Assembly (NCBI GenBank): GCA_905221605.1 | Contig: CAJNDS010000150.1 | Coordinates: 1 to 64,000 of the forward strand | Direction of reading: 5' to 3' | DNA length: 64,000 bases | From: Symbiodinium natans | Lineage: Eukaryota > Sar > Dinophyceae > Suessiales > Symbiodiniaceae | Shown: positions 53,171-64,000 of the stretch, piece by piece | How the letters are laid out: every line of letters starts with the position of its first letter | Numbering within the stretch: the first letter of the stretch is position 1 | Translations under genes and position numbers: made by a program | The notes under the pieces: generated by a model | Told to the model about the DNA's origin: nothing | Database searches by the model: none | The model's input: only the letters and a program-made list of their open reading frames with translations

Positions 53171-54299
53171 AAATTTCGTGCTGATCATTGGACATCAAGG
53201 TTGGATCAACAGACAATGCTCTTGCTGGCCTCGCTTGTCTGGATGGTGGCATGCAGGATGCCTTGCACGGCCCGACACAATTTTCTCTGCTCTTGAACCC
53301 TTGCCTTACAAACCATGCTCGATTGCCAGGCATTCTTACATCACTGCTGCGCCATCTGTTGTCAATTAGCCTTTGTTGGAGCCCGCGACCGGACTGCGAG
53401 CTTAGGCCAGGTGGCTGAAGCCGCAGCGGAAGAGCACCAGCGCGGTGTACGTCAGCAGACCGGCCTCAGTGCCCACACAATGTGGTTGCACTCATAACTG
53501 GCATGCCTATTGTTGGGGCCGGTAGCTTGCCCTGGGCCGGTCACCTGATTGATCCCCTCCAGCACCAAATGGTAGCGAAGCTCGCGCCTGAGTCATCAAA
53601 GTGGTGTTCCAGGTCGGTGACACAGGGACTGCAGCGGCTGCAGCAGGAGCAGCGCAGCAAACGCAACTTAGAAACATGGTAGCTATTTTGGTCTTAGAAC
53701 CGCGACAACCGCCCCACTCAAAATCTGAACAACAAACACAGTCGTGCGACAAGCGCAAAGGTTCGGATCATCATGCAGACAGAACTGCATCACTCACCCT
53801 ACTTACAGAACCCCCCCGAGTCTTGGAATGCACGGAGCACACGACGTTAGAGAGAGAGAGAGAGGCATCAGCCAAGCTTTGGGCTCGCTGTTTGCAGGAA
53901 GCTCTGCGAAGCTGACAACCTTGCGTTGCCGAAAAGACTTGTGGGCTCAGCTGACAAAAACAAGCCGCCTGGGCCTAAACGCTTCAGCCAGCACTAACAC
54001 CAAAAATAGAGGCACTTCTGAATGCGAGCGGAGCAGCACTGACCAGATCAGGGTTCACCGAGAGGCGCTTTGAGACGGCAACGAGAGAGTTGTCAAAGGC
54101 GGGGCCTGCCCAGAGCTTTCGATGGAGTGATCAAACATAGATACAGAGAACCAACACATCTTTCAACTCCTGCTGTGTCAAAATGACCACCGTACTTGCT
54201 CGGGAATTCGGTAGTAGCTGGGCTGATCCTGCAAAGATGGGAAATGCATGGAAGAGTTGCAGCAAGGAAGCCGCTGCCCAAACTCTTCCCGGTTATGAG

Positions 54300-54600
54300 T
54301 TCTTACCGATTGCGACCTGCGAAACCTGGCGAACCAAACATGCCTTCGTGCTTGGATGGGCGGGTACGTTGGTGAGGCACCGGCAAGGCCTCGGGTCTTC
54401 TCCAACATCTCCTCCAACTCGCGGCACCTCGTGCCCGTACACGGAAAAGACTTGGAAAATGATCGACGACACGCGGCTCAGCAACTCCCCTCCGCGCCCT
54501 CGCCCGAGGCGCCAGTCCATCACTGCCGCCGTGTCTGCGGGGCGCGAAATGCGGACCTCGAACTCATTGTAGACCTGGCAGCAACTTGTCAACACCCCGA
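54300..54600 (-). CDS. Candidate exon(s), unidentified
   Basis: Minus strand reads YNEFEVRISRPADTAAVMDW, GELLSRVSSIIFQVFSVYG and, in another frame, ELEEMLEKTRGLAGASPTY then PPIQARRHVWFARF. A frame change between the two suggests a short intron or one wrong reading. Family unknown. Confidence 0.35.
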
Positions 54601-54955
54601 GTTTCCCAGCGGCCTCTGACGGGATCCTGGTATCGCAAGAGCGTTGCTCTCGGCATGTGCGCAAATCAACAGCAGCAAAATCAATTGCGGTTCGTAATGG
54701 CAAAAATCGCAAAACCACATTTTGCTACAGGCATCGTGGCCGGACTGCCACACTGGAAATAGTGGAAACTTCCAACCACAACGTAGCAACACAAGAACGC
54801 AACGCAGACGAGTTGCTATACCATTTGCCGATGTGTTGATGATGGCACTACCTCTGCACATCACATTCATAAAAACACACATACACTGGCACAGAACACG
54901 CATATGAGCCGTGTTAGATGCTCTGGCTGGGCTGTGGCTGTCATTGTCACCTTAC

Positions 54956-55300
54956 TCCGCCATGTTGCAAATGTCAACACCATGACCAGTCAGCAACTCG
55001 CAGATCTTGAAAAGTAGACCAACCTCGATGTGCAGCAAAGGCATGGATGAATCGATGTGATGTTGCATGTAGGGGAAGAAGACCTCTTGCAGCTACTCTG
55101 GGCAGCAGCCCTGCTACTGCAAGCCAAGGACGTGATCATAGCTATAGACCTCGCGGGCACGGGCAATGCTCTCATGCCCTCACTTCACCTCGCGCTCGCT
55201 CTGCAGCACATGCTCGCATTCCATGGCCTGCAAGCGGCCGATGTGGTGGTCTTCCCGGTCAACCAGAAGCCGAACTGGCTCTTCCGGCAAACTCCTGTCA
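54956..55300 (-). CDS. Candidate exons, unidentified
   Basis: An exon at 54956-55083 (AAGAG|GTC acceptor, GGA|GTAAGG donor) reads VFFPYMQHHIDSSMPLLHIE then GLLFKICELLTGHGVDICN. An upstream block at ~55290-55180 reads EEPVRLLVDREDHHIGRLQA then ECEHVLQSEREVK. Both look genuine and share the strand of the adjacent genes, but I recognise no family. Confidence 0.45.
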
Positions 55301-55799
55301 ATGCACCCACACCCCTCTAGCCCCGTGTTAGAGTAGTCACTGCTCCTGGAAGCTTGGCAGCTGCCCACATGCAAAAAATGCTGCACGAAAGTATCCCTGC
55401 AGCACGTCCTCTCCGGCCCCGGATCTGTCTCATCGTTCTCATCAATGGTCACCGCCATTCGGTCAGCAGTAGGATGTTATAATCAACTACAGCAACTGGA
55501 CAAGTCACCGAACGGGGGCAACAGGCTTCATCCTCCTGCTGAGCTAGACTCTGGAGCACTCGTGCCCGCTGATGTTTGCAGACGTAGTATCCGCGGTTGA
55601 AAAAACAAAGCTTCTCAAGCTTGAGCTGAAAGACTTGCCGGACGCGACATCGTCCCGATGCAGATAACACGGATAGTACGCAGGCGCCCGCACAACAGTC
55701 TTCTGAACTGGCGCAAGCAAAGGTGGGGATTCGGTCCTTCGTGTTGAGGCAGGCACCCCTGGCAGCGGCATCACCCACTTACACAACCTCTGGGGTACT

Positions 55800-57280
55800 C
55801 CAATGAACTCGGGTTCGCCACGACAGCCTAAGCCAAAGCATCCCAACTCCAAAGTACAACGGGCCTGAAAAGTCCCTCCGACTCCATCACCTCCGGTTGC
55901 GCCTGCTGCAGCCAACGAAAGACGTGACGCAAAAGAAAGGCAGCAGGGGCTCGCTGCCTTGTACACCCGTTTGACAAGGTTCACCAAGTCCAGGCCAGCA
56001 TCTGCGCCTTTAAGCTCCTCGGCCGTATACTGAAAAGAGGAGTCACATTTAAAAAGTTTTTAAATGAGTTTTTCATATCACTATAAAGATTCATAATGCT
56101 AATAATATTAACATCCACCATCCACCAAAAGCTGAACCTCACCTTCGGCTGGCGCCGCTTCTGCGAGTGTTAGGCTTCCGGGCATCCTCAACCTGCCGAA
56201 TTCGGTCTTCGCGATGGGTGATGTACATCTTCAACCTCGCGAAAAAAAAAAAGCGCGGGGTCCCCAAAAACATCCAGGGCAACTCGGAGAATCCGCCGAG
56301 CCGTGGGCCAAGCAGCAACCTCCGAGGTGCCAGCCACCACCGGCCTTCTCAATACTCACAATATTAACTATATTTATGAGATCAATAATATGAATCATAT
56401 TGATCATATTGATCATATTGATCATATTAATAATATTAATCATATTAATCATATTAATCATATTAATCATATTAATCATATTAATCATATTAATCATATT
56501 AATCATATTAATCATATTACTCATATTAATCATATTAATCATATTAATCATATTAACAATGTTGATACCGCGGTCTGCCCTGGTGCCCGGAACTCCCATC
56601 GCAAAGATCCGGATGGCTGACCCGTGGGCAGGGTAGAGAACGTCCGGCGCCTGCGGCACTTGCAAACGTTCTTGGGTTCATGACTTGAGCACGTCTCTGC
56701 GCATCCTTCACTGGGCCATGTTTCGCGGTAGCGAACTTTATACATGTCGAAGGACTTCCTACTAGAAACGATCAACATCCTGCGTCAGCTCATGATGCGA
56801 CCGGCTCAGACATGACTGCCCTGTTTCCTTCTTGTTACCGAACCCGAGGCTCATTGAGCACAGGGATGCTAGGGTGCAGAGCGGCGTCCTGCGCCGCCAT
56901 GAGCTTCAAAGACCGCATGTATTGCTGCAGATCCTCGAAGCACGTCTGCTTTCATACGGGGCGCTGGAGTGGAAACACATACGGCCAATGCATTAGATGG
57001 ATGCTCCTGGAAAGTACCGGTTCCCCAACCCAGCCTGGCAAATGAACATGCACACTAACAAACACACATGTGCTGTGAACGGCACGAATGCCTGGGATCC
57101 AGGCACATTGTCCCCAGTGAACAGTGCCCTTTCCTCCTTGCAGTGCACAAAAATTCACAATACAGTCCTGGAAAACTATTCCTGGGAGAGCTGTGCAACA
57201 AGAACAAGTTGAAACCCAAGAACGTCCTCTAAAAACAAGCACACGTGGTCGTTTGCGTGGCCTTGGGCTGGCCAGAGAAG
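55800..57280 (-). CDS. LACTB2-like metallo-beta-lactamase-fold protein (partial)
   Basis: The family comprises MBL-fold hydrolases related to LACTB2 (endoribonuclease) and hydroxyacylglutathione hydrolase. Exons: 57224-57280 (LLWPAQGHANDHVCLFLED, metal-binding GHxxDH), 57092-57136 (EERALFTGDNVPGSQ, GD metal ligand), 56895-56945 (TCFEDLQQYMRSLKLMA), from 56650 (APDVLYPAHGSAI, the conserved YPxHG), 56143-56235 (LKMYITHREDRIRQVEDARK) and ~56028-55800 (YTAEELKGADAGLDLVNLVK, RVYKAASPCC, the C-terminal winged-helix-like part). The introns at 57091 and 56894 need GC donors; others are GT. The N-terminal exon(s) with the first metal motif (HxHxDH) were not found upstream, so the gene is either incompletely read or truncated at its 5' end. 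One intron holds the TTAATCATA microsatellite. Confidence 0.75.
56385..56560. repeat. TTAATCATA 9-bp microsatellite within a LACTB2-like intron
   Basis: About 18 copies of the 9-mer ATTAATCAT/TTGATCATA. On the gene strand it lies between the YPAHG exon and the YITHRED exon, hence intronic. Confidence 0.95.
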
Positions 57281-57289
57281 CTGCCGGAG

Positions 57290-58285
57290 CGGGAGTCATC
57301 TTCTTCAGCAGGGAAGCTTCCGAAGCCAAGCTCTCTCAGATCACACAACTCTCCGACCGCTCCGAGACTACTCAGCCCTGGGCCTGGGGTGTGCAGCACC
57401 CGTAGGGTGGCACCCTGCTCACGGGCTTTTGGTTAGAATCACAGGTTGCAGGGCGTAGAGTTTTGGACAGATTTCAAGGTGCGCAGATCTGACCTCTTGC
57501 CGAGCAGGCCCGATTTTAGCTCCGAGGCTCCGAAAACAACACCAGCCTCGCAGGATAAAGTCTCGCCATCCTCAGAATGTTGGGGAATTTTGCGGTTCAG
57601 AGGCGTCTTGCCTCCTTGGAGTCTTTTAGGTGGACCACACAGCATGCTCTAGTCACAGGGTCTCCTCGCGCGGCTCTGTCACAAATATGAACCGGCATTC
57701 TCAATTAGACACCGCAAGCATGTCAGTTGCTGAATTGGAGTCCCCGGGCTTGCGGGGCGAGATCCGCAAATCAGGGCTTCAGCAGGGTTGGCTTGGCTCT
57801 GGAAGGGGCATGGTTTGGCCTACAGTAACTTGCTCAAGCTTGGCTGACGCGGTGGAAGGAGGTTGAGGGCGCCGGGGTCTGGGGACTGAAGAACCACCAG
57901 CTTGGGGCAAGCTCAACCCCATGGAGCCGCCCATTACGCCTTAACAACAAATGGAATACTGGCCTCCGAGGCCATAGCAGAGATACAAGCCACAGAAGCT
58001 AAGGAAACCAAAGAAACCATAGAAGCGCGAAAGCCATGCAACCGATGCAGAAGCCACGTAAACTTCAGAAACCCAACGAACCAGCCGGTTTCGAGAAACC
58101 GCCGTAACTATGTATTGAAAGCTGCATTCCAAGCTGCGTTCGACAACGATACTAAACGAATTCTAACATGACCCCTTTCGCCCAAAACAGCTTTCGATCA
58201 TTGGGACACACAGCAGCTACACACGTGATCAGGGGCTTGGCCTCAGCAAACACCAAATCTCTGCATTTTGTGATAACGATACTAT
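57290..58285. other. No recognisable gene
   Basis: Expected to hold the 5' exons of the LACTB2-like gene, but no HxHxDH segment or other family motif was found on either strand. Confidence 0.4.
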
Positions 58286-58292
58286 GGAGTCA

Positions 58293-58484
58293 GGCCGCTG
58301 CAAGCTCAACGACCGGAATGTTCGACCTCGGGTACGTGCGAGAAGGCGCATAAACGAGAACACGCTCCTCCCTCCAAGGGACCCAAAGCTCGTCGCAACT
58401 ACCTTCAGTCACCAAAGTCCCTTGAACGTAGTCAATGACATGGCCATAGACATGCTCGCATCTTTCCAAAGCTGCAATCCGCAC
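58293..58484 (-). CDS. Candidate terminal exon, unidentified
   Basis: After a CCTCTAAAG acceptor the minus strand reads VRIAALERCEHVYGHVIDYV, GTLVTEGSCDELWVPW and YPRSNIPVVELAAA, then a stop. It looks like a genuine C-terminal exon; an upstream block ~58600-58515 (PLSKQTGSSFRKQKKSSGAI) may belong to it. No family assigned. Confidence 0.42.
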
Positions 58485-58964
58485 TTTAGAGGCACAAGCC
58501 CTGCAATGGCGCCTGAGCTTTTTTTTTGCTTTCGGAAGCTCGAGCCTGTCTGCTTTGAGAGCGGATCACCCTGCATTGCGGCATGAACCAGCCCTCCTGA
58601 GTTGCGGTTCAGGCACCGCCGTAATTTCCTGCAAGCTACAAAAAGGCAAGACAAGCCCCGCATGGGCATCTTTCAGTCTTTTGCACCTCTACTGCATGGC
58701 AGGTGAGGTTGCTGCTCTGTGTGTACAACAGCCCAGGGATTGACAGCAGAAGGGATACCCTCTGCTCTGAGCCATTTAAACTGTCCCCATGCCGTCTCAG
58801 CTCCAGGACCAACATGGGTGGTTTCGGGTAAGGCGTGCGACCGCCGATTCAAAGGAGGAGGGCCAGCTCTCACTGAAAAACCAAAGCATTCGCGTCCTGA
58901 GATGGGGAGAGCAACTCTACATGAAGGCCGTGCCACATTCTCGTCATCAATTTCATCATGTGTG

Positions 58965-59190
58965 TAGAATATATATATATATATATATATTTATTTATTT
59001 ATTTATTTAATATAGCAACATATATATATATGATACATATATGCATATCTATATCTATATCTTTGTCTAAATCTAGAGAGATTATATATAAATTCTATAT
59101 ATATATATATACATAGATAGATATAGAAACATATACATGTATATGATACATATGTGCACATATATGTATATATAGAGAGATCATATTTTT
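58965..59190. repeat. AT-rich simple repeats (TA)n, (TTTA)n, AGATAT
   Basis: A (TA)n run at ~58968-58990, (ATTT)n to ~59009, then TATA/AGATA mixtures to 59190. Lies 3' of the TBP-like factor gene, probably its 3' flank. Confidence 0.9.
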
Positions 59191-59264
59191 CACTTTGATA
59201 TTCTATTCTAGTCTAGTCTATTCTATTCGATTCCAAAAATATATGTATACTTCTTTACGTATAT

Positions 59265-60744
59265 TTATGCTTTTTGCTTTTCGCTTTTCAAGTTCAGGTC
59301 CTGCGGCAGCTCCAGCCCCGGCGGCGGCTGCTCCAACTCCAACCCTGGCGGCTCCTGCAGGCCTGGCGGCGGCTTCTGCAGCCCCGGCGGTGGCTCCTCC
59401 AGGCCCGGGGGTGCCCCACTCTGCTGGTTCAAGACCTGGTCGACGATCCTCGGAAACACAGACCAACAACAGTAGCCTTCATGATGGGGGGGAACCTAGG
59501 GGCGGGTAGTTTTGAGGGAGGTAGGAAGGGAACCCATGGAGACTGAAACTGCACAAAGCCATGAAGGCTTTTCGGCTGTCGGGCATGCGCATGTCAACGC
59601 CTGAGCTGCCTTTGCTCTCGTCGGATGCTCGCTTCAATGTGAGAACTCTCGGAAAACAGAGTAGACCTTCCGAATCGCCTCTCTGCCATCCTCAAAGGTT
59701 GCAGCATCAAACACACTAACCTTACCACTACAGGCCACTGATACACAGCAGCGAGGGCGCTCCAGGTAAAACTGCGCATGAGCACAAACCTCTGGCTCGT
59801 AGAGGACATGGCGGTGCCACTTCTGGGCCAACGCCTCCAAGCGAACGGGAAAGCAAAGCTCTGCCACAACGGCTTGGCCCATCAGGCGAAACTTCTCACA
59901 GCGTGCGGGATAGCCACATTTCCTCAGCCACAGTGCACAGGCCGACTTAACTTAGGACCTTAAGAAGGCAACATTCTGGATGTGCACAGACCCGTGACGG
60001 ACTTTCATGAGGAATGCATAGCAAAGTAGAACCTCATCCGCAATATCATACACAGAAACGAGGAAACGAGCGAGTCCCAACACAGCGAACAAGCTGCGAG
60101 CAAGCGCACGGGAGAGGGGAACATTTTAGACCTTTTACCCCTGACATTAAACACCGTAGGAATCCCATGCAATCCAGAGGCTAAGCCCATGTGCCCAGTT
60201 ACAGTTGCAACCAAGTAGCTGGATCATGCGAGTTAGTCGCCTCGCAGCTTGCTTGGCATCCTCCTCTGTGCCCTGGTCAGGGAGCTGCAAACCAGCACAA
60301 GAGAACAGCAGTTTTTTTAGATTTTGGTGCCTTTGCGGCCCCTTACGTGACGTGTCCCTTGCTTAGACTGGGTCAAAGCAGGCATAAGCGACATGACCGA
60401 GTGCACCCGGCCTTAACAGAGCAGTTTACAGCTCCCGTGCTCCATACGTGAGCAGAAGCGGCCGGACGGAAGAGCCTAAGAAACAGCCTTTTCGTGTCTT
60501 TGCGCGGGTTATACTCAGCGTTGCGCAGCTTGCAAGAGACCTTGGCGGCTCTGCAACGGCTCTGTGACGGCTCTGTGCTCATATGCCGGGCCGTGCATGA
60601 CATGCCTCACTGAAGAACAACCAAAAAAAACAAGCTCCAAATTCAGAAGAGGAGACTGCTTTGAGATCTAACTCGCAGCAAAGCTTGAAATGGATGCGCG
60701 TGTGAGTGAGCACCACCAACACTTCGGAAGGAAGCTGAAAAGTC
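59265..60744 (-). CDS. TBP-like factor (dinoflagellate TLF), five or more exons
   Basis: Core promoter-binding saddle protein. Exons: T1 ~60744-60657 (LPSEVLVVLTHTRIHFKLC, ELDLKA); T2 60418-60540 (VSCKLRNAEYNPRKDTKRL ... AHVWSTGAVNCS); T3 ~60195-60272 (GTEEDAKQAARRLTRMIQLL); T4 59647-59894 (KFRLMGQAVVAELCFPVRLE, YEPEVCAHAQFYL, CSGKVSVFDAA, REAIRKVYSVFRE); T5 59265-59448 (IVDQVLNQQSG, then PPGLEEPPPGLQ-type repeats to the stop). The joins ELDLKA|VSCKLRNAEYNP, GAVNCS|GTEEDA and VFRE|IVDQ follow TBP exactly and keep phase. T3's donor is a GC (less certain). No in-frame ATG precedes T1; a likely first exon starts at 60881 (MGDDDMAPSKLGSHKW). All four DNA-intercalating Phe positions of TBP are changed. 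Confidence 0.9.
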
Positions 60745-60889
60745 CTTGGCCAGCTACCGCCATCGCTGACAGCTTTCGCTGTCACATGTAATTATCAGTC
60801 ATGTATCTATTCCAAAAAAAAGAAAAAGATCTTCCATTTGTGGCTGCCAAGCTTCGACGGGGCCATGTCGTCATCGCCCATGAGAAGCA

Positions 60890-61590
60890 CGCTAACCGGA
60901 GGTGATGAAGCCTTCACGAGCTGCTCCTGCAGTGCGGGCCCAGCTCACGCACTTATTGCAAGGAAATGCGGCAAAAAAACTGCAGCAGATGAGTCGGCGG
61001 AGATGAGCGTTTTTGTTCCTAGTTCTGGCTCTCCCCTTTTTTTCCAAGGTCGAAAATGGCAAATCACACTGTTTGTGAACGTTGGCCAGCTTGAAAGTGC
61101 TCCACATCCCAGCAATTACAGAATTCTTGCCGGTACTTGGCTGCCAACAAGTTGTTGCAGGATGTGATCTTCCTGAAAAGGCAAGGTTGCAGTTTGCACG
61201 ACTTTGCAAACACATGACAGGCATGACGTGTTTGGAAAGGATTCGTATGTTCAAACATACGCAACCCCCTCTATTTGCAAACGCATGATAGGCATGACGG
61301 GTTCGGAAAGGAGTCAGACGTTTAAAGATCTTAAGTCTAAAGAAAGCAGGAAGGGGGCGCACGAGGGGATCACAGGACCAGGACGGCACCGGACCAAAGG
61401 GACTATAGGACCAAACCAGCCTTGCCAGACCCAAGAAAAGGGAAAGAGAGACAGACCTAGGACCTAGGAAAACAACAACACCTGACCCCAGACGAATCTC
61501 AGAGCATACGACCAGAAAAATGCAGGAGAGCGGCACAATTGGGCTGAGATGGCTGGCTGCCTCAGGCGAGCATTCATGCCTACACAGCCA
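60890..61590. other. Intergenic, no gene recognised
   Basis: A region upstream of the TBP-like factor on its strand. Contains a ~60-bp imperfect duplication (CACATGACAGGCATGACGTG... and CGCATGATAGGCATGACGGG near 61210-61310). Long frames lack protein-like sequence. Confidence 0.4.
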
Positions 61591-61598
61591 GATAATTA

Positions 61599-62240
61599 AT
61601 CCACATCCCTTTCGCGTTTGCCGCGCGGAGAATGAATGCGGCACGCATCTCTGAGCATCAGACGGTGCAGGACGAGCTCTGTCTCACAATCATCAATGTC
61701 GGCGTGATCCACGGCATCCAATGAAGAGGACAACGAAACCAAGGCATGTTCCATGGCGCTCATTGTGATCCATCCACAAAACCACCAGGACGGCTTGACT
61801 GGAAGGGTATCGTTTCTCAAGTCTCGGAAGATAAACAACTAAATGCATTATGTCTCTCACCACGCTCATGATGCAAATTTCGGACTAACTCCGCTCGGTG
61901 AAGGCTTTTATACCAAGGCCCTACCGTCTTATTCTGATTCTGGCCGGTAGGCTATGAAACATGGATTGGTGTGGCCACACTGTAGACAGTGGTGCTGCTG
62001 GCTTTTCACGAAGCATATGCAATGTGGAGGCTCGAAGTTCGGGCCACAAACACAGCAAGACGTGTCCTGAAAGAAGATATCTAACCCTAGATGAATTAAA
62101 AGAAGCGTTTTTGAAACAATTGATAACAGCACCTCCACTTTGCCAAGCTTCTCGTGGCTCGGGCCTGCTTTGCCAAAGGCTTCGAGAACCTGCTTGAGCT
62201 GGGTGTAACGAAGGCCGTCGGGACAGGCTGTCCTCAGCCA
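61599..62240 (-). CDS. Unidentified gene, candidate exons
   Basis: About 62235-62130 reads PDGLRYTQLKQVLEAFGKA then GPSHEKLG before a GTGGAG donor. About 61835-61599 reads LRNDTLPVKPSWWFCGWITM, SAMEHALVSLSSSLDAVDHA, CETELVLHRLMLRDACRI and ends GKRERDVD with a stop, a good terminal exon. Family not recognised. Confidence 0.42.
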
Positions 62241-62249
62241 GCGCCAATG

Positions 62250-64000
62250 ACGTGCGTGCCAGCTCATGTCAACTCACTTGGCAAAGGAACTCTTGGAAGG
62301 CGCTTCGGATTGGTTTGTGTGCGACGTTTGTTTTCTTCCTTCAATCTCTTGAAGATTGCGCCACGTTCAAGGCAAGTCGCACAAGCGTCTCCACTTGTAG
62401 GCGTGCCTCCTGTGTTCATGGCAGCATCTTTGGGATGGTACTGACAGCTGCAGTCAGCGAACCCAGATCGGAAACAATGAAGGAACTAGTCGGTAAGTAA
62501 GGAAACCCAAGTCCATCATGGGTAGGGACCGAGTCAGAAAGCAGCACGGGCATGAATCAGGAAACAGCGCAGGAAACACGTAAATTTCCGTGAATGATGC
62601 TTGGGTGGCAGAGCTTTGGAATCTTTTAGCCTTAAGCCTTCACTGCACGGAGGGCCAGGAATGAGCCTCGGGTGCTTTGGCCCCTTGTATCTTGGACGTG
62701 CCTCATTCACTCCTGGCAACAGATGTCTCTACTATCTCGTTATTCGCCGAAGTTTCCAGATTTAGACCTGCCATGAATGTTGTCGGCCCGTGCCGGTGTG
62801 CTTCTCATGGTGAACGACGCAGGCAGCACATGGCAGCACTGGTGATCCTCTAGCGACTCTAGCGAACACTGCTTCCATCTTGGTTGGCGAAGGGTCCAAG
62901 TCAACTAAGTGTTCTTCCAATCCTCCAAGCTCTCAGCAAAACAAGACTCAGCAAGAAAGCAAGCCTTTTCCCTGAAAGGAACCCCTTGAAGCCTCTCAAT
63001 TCGAGCGTCCCCATACAACACAGCACAAACACTCCGCGCAGTGTCTATTATTCGCAAAACGGGAGAACCTTAGCACACACCGCAGAGCCACAGGGCTTCA
63101 ACTCCTGCATCTGAAGATATTGCCCTCAAAGCTATCAACTGCCCCAGGTTGCACCCACCACAAAAGTGCCCAGTTCCCACTGAAAGAAACGGCATCCTCT
63201 GGAATTTCAACCGGTGGTGCTGGATACCGGTACTTTGATTCGTTGCTGCTGCTGCTGCGATTGCCTCGTACAGGCTTCGACAAGCCCACTCTCGCCGTGC
63301 ACACAATACAAGGCGCACAACGCACATGCCTGCCCCACACACTCAATAGCTCGGCTGAGAGGCTGCGCACGCTTTCCGCTCTGCGCACGCTTTCCGCTCT
63401 GACGGGTGCATTGTCATTCTGAAATCCATAAAGCTGCTGAGCCAGATTGAGCTGCCTGGCACTGGTGCAGAAAGATCTGCGAGCAATCCCTTCCTACTCT
63501 CAGCTCAAGAGTCAAACCAATCTTCATGCGCCCACAGCCCGGCTGAAAGCAGCACGTGCAGCAGGTAGGCCTTCTCTCCTGGTTGGGCTGTGACCTTCGG
63601 GCAAATGGCGAACTAGTGAGAATGCTGGGTTTCTAGTTCTGTGCGGGTCGAAGAGTCTAAGGTTCGTGTTTGGGAGTGGTTTGGTGCCACGAGCCTGACG
63701 ACGGGACCCAAGGAGGGCCAATGCTGATCTCGGTCAGGGTGTCCCGGCTGAGCCATGTGCAGGCTGTCCTTGCAAGGGCCCATCAGGAGAACGAAAGCGA
63801 GCTGTGATTACATGCTGGAGAAGAGCGCACAGCAAAGGGCTTGTAAGCCGAACACCCCACATCCCAAACCCCGAATACACCTTGTGTCTAAGCCCTGTAG
63901 AGGCTGAAGGCTGGGAAAATGAGCCCCGGTATGCCCCGGTCCTTGTCCTGCCCGTAGTGGTGGTACTCCCATTCCCTGGACTTGGGGTAGCCATGAGGTC
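62250..64000. other. Mostly unresolved; one candidate exon near 63.1-63.26 kb
   Basis: Minus ~63260-63100 reads SKYRYPAPPVEIPEDAVSFS then NWALLWWVQPGAVDSFEGN and a stop shortly after, a plausible exon. A short direct duplication CGCACGCTTTCCGCTCTG occurs at ~63367-63402. Nothing else recognisable up to the window end. Confidence 0.3.

Overview
The window looks like nuclear DNA of a photosynthetic (peridinin-type) dinoflagellate, most like Symbiodiniaceae. The main evidence is: (i) two tandem copies of a nuclear psaE gene with a bipartite plastid presequence (signal peptide followed by a Phe-Val-Gly motif); (ii) a TBP-like factor in place of a normal TATA-binding protein; (iii) many introns that work best with GC donors and an AG|G acceptor; (iv) interstitial TTTAGGG/CCCTAAA telomere-type repeats throughout, including inside introns; (v) nearly all recognisable coding sequence on one strand (minus), as in dinoflagellate unidirectional gene clusters. 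Assignment below dinoflagellate level is inference.

Layout. 1-9.4 kb is non-coding satellite DNA: AT palindromes, a 55-bp palindromic tandem repeat, two blocks of 84-87-bp hairpin repeats, then degenerate ~650-bp pyrimidine/purine-biased units. 9.4-11 kb is a transition zone of CCCTTATAAA and CCCTAAA repeats with hairpins. 11-31 kb is genic on the minus strand: an unidentified multi-exon gene, intronless non-phosphorylating GAPDH (GAPN), an intronless type I membrane protein, an unidentified gene, an SDS22-type leucine-rich-repeat protein and a TKL-like protein kinase. 31-37.9 kb holds the psaE pair. 37.9-43.4 kb is a composite macrosatellite (2,561-bp period) flanked by AT-rich triplet repeats. 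43.4-64 kb is again minus-strand genic: a MORN-repeat protein, a WW/FF-domain TCERG1/PRPF40-like protein, several unassigned exon clusters, a LACTB2-like metallo-beta-lactamase-fold protein and the TBP-like factor.

The genes do not form a pathway. They are housekeeping functions typical of a dinoflagellate cluster: carbon metabolism (GAPN), photosystem I (PsaE), transcription initiation and elongation/splicing (TBP-like factor, WW/FF protein), signalling and scaffolding (kinase, LRR, MORN). Exon boundaries were read by eye from reading frame, family alignment and splice-site rules. Those for psaE, the TBP-like factor, LACTB2-like, the LRR gene and the WW/FF gene are internally consistent; others are approximate. 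Open frames across the satellites are artefacts of repeat units that are multiples of three or lack stops.
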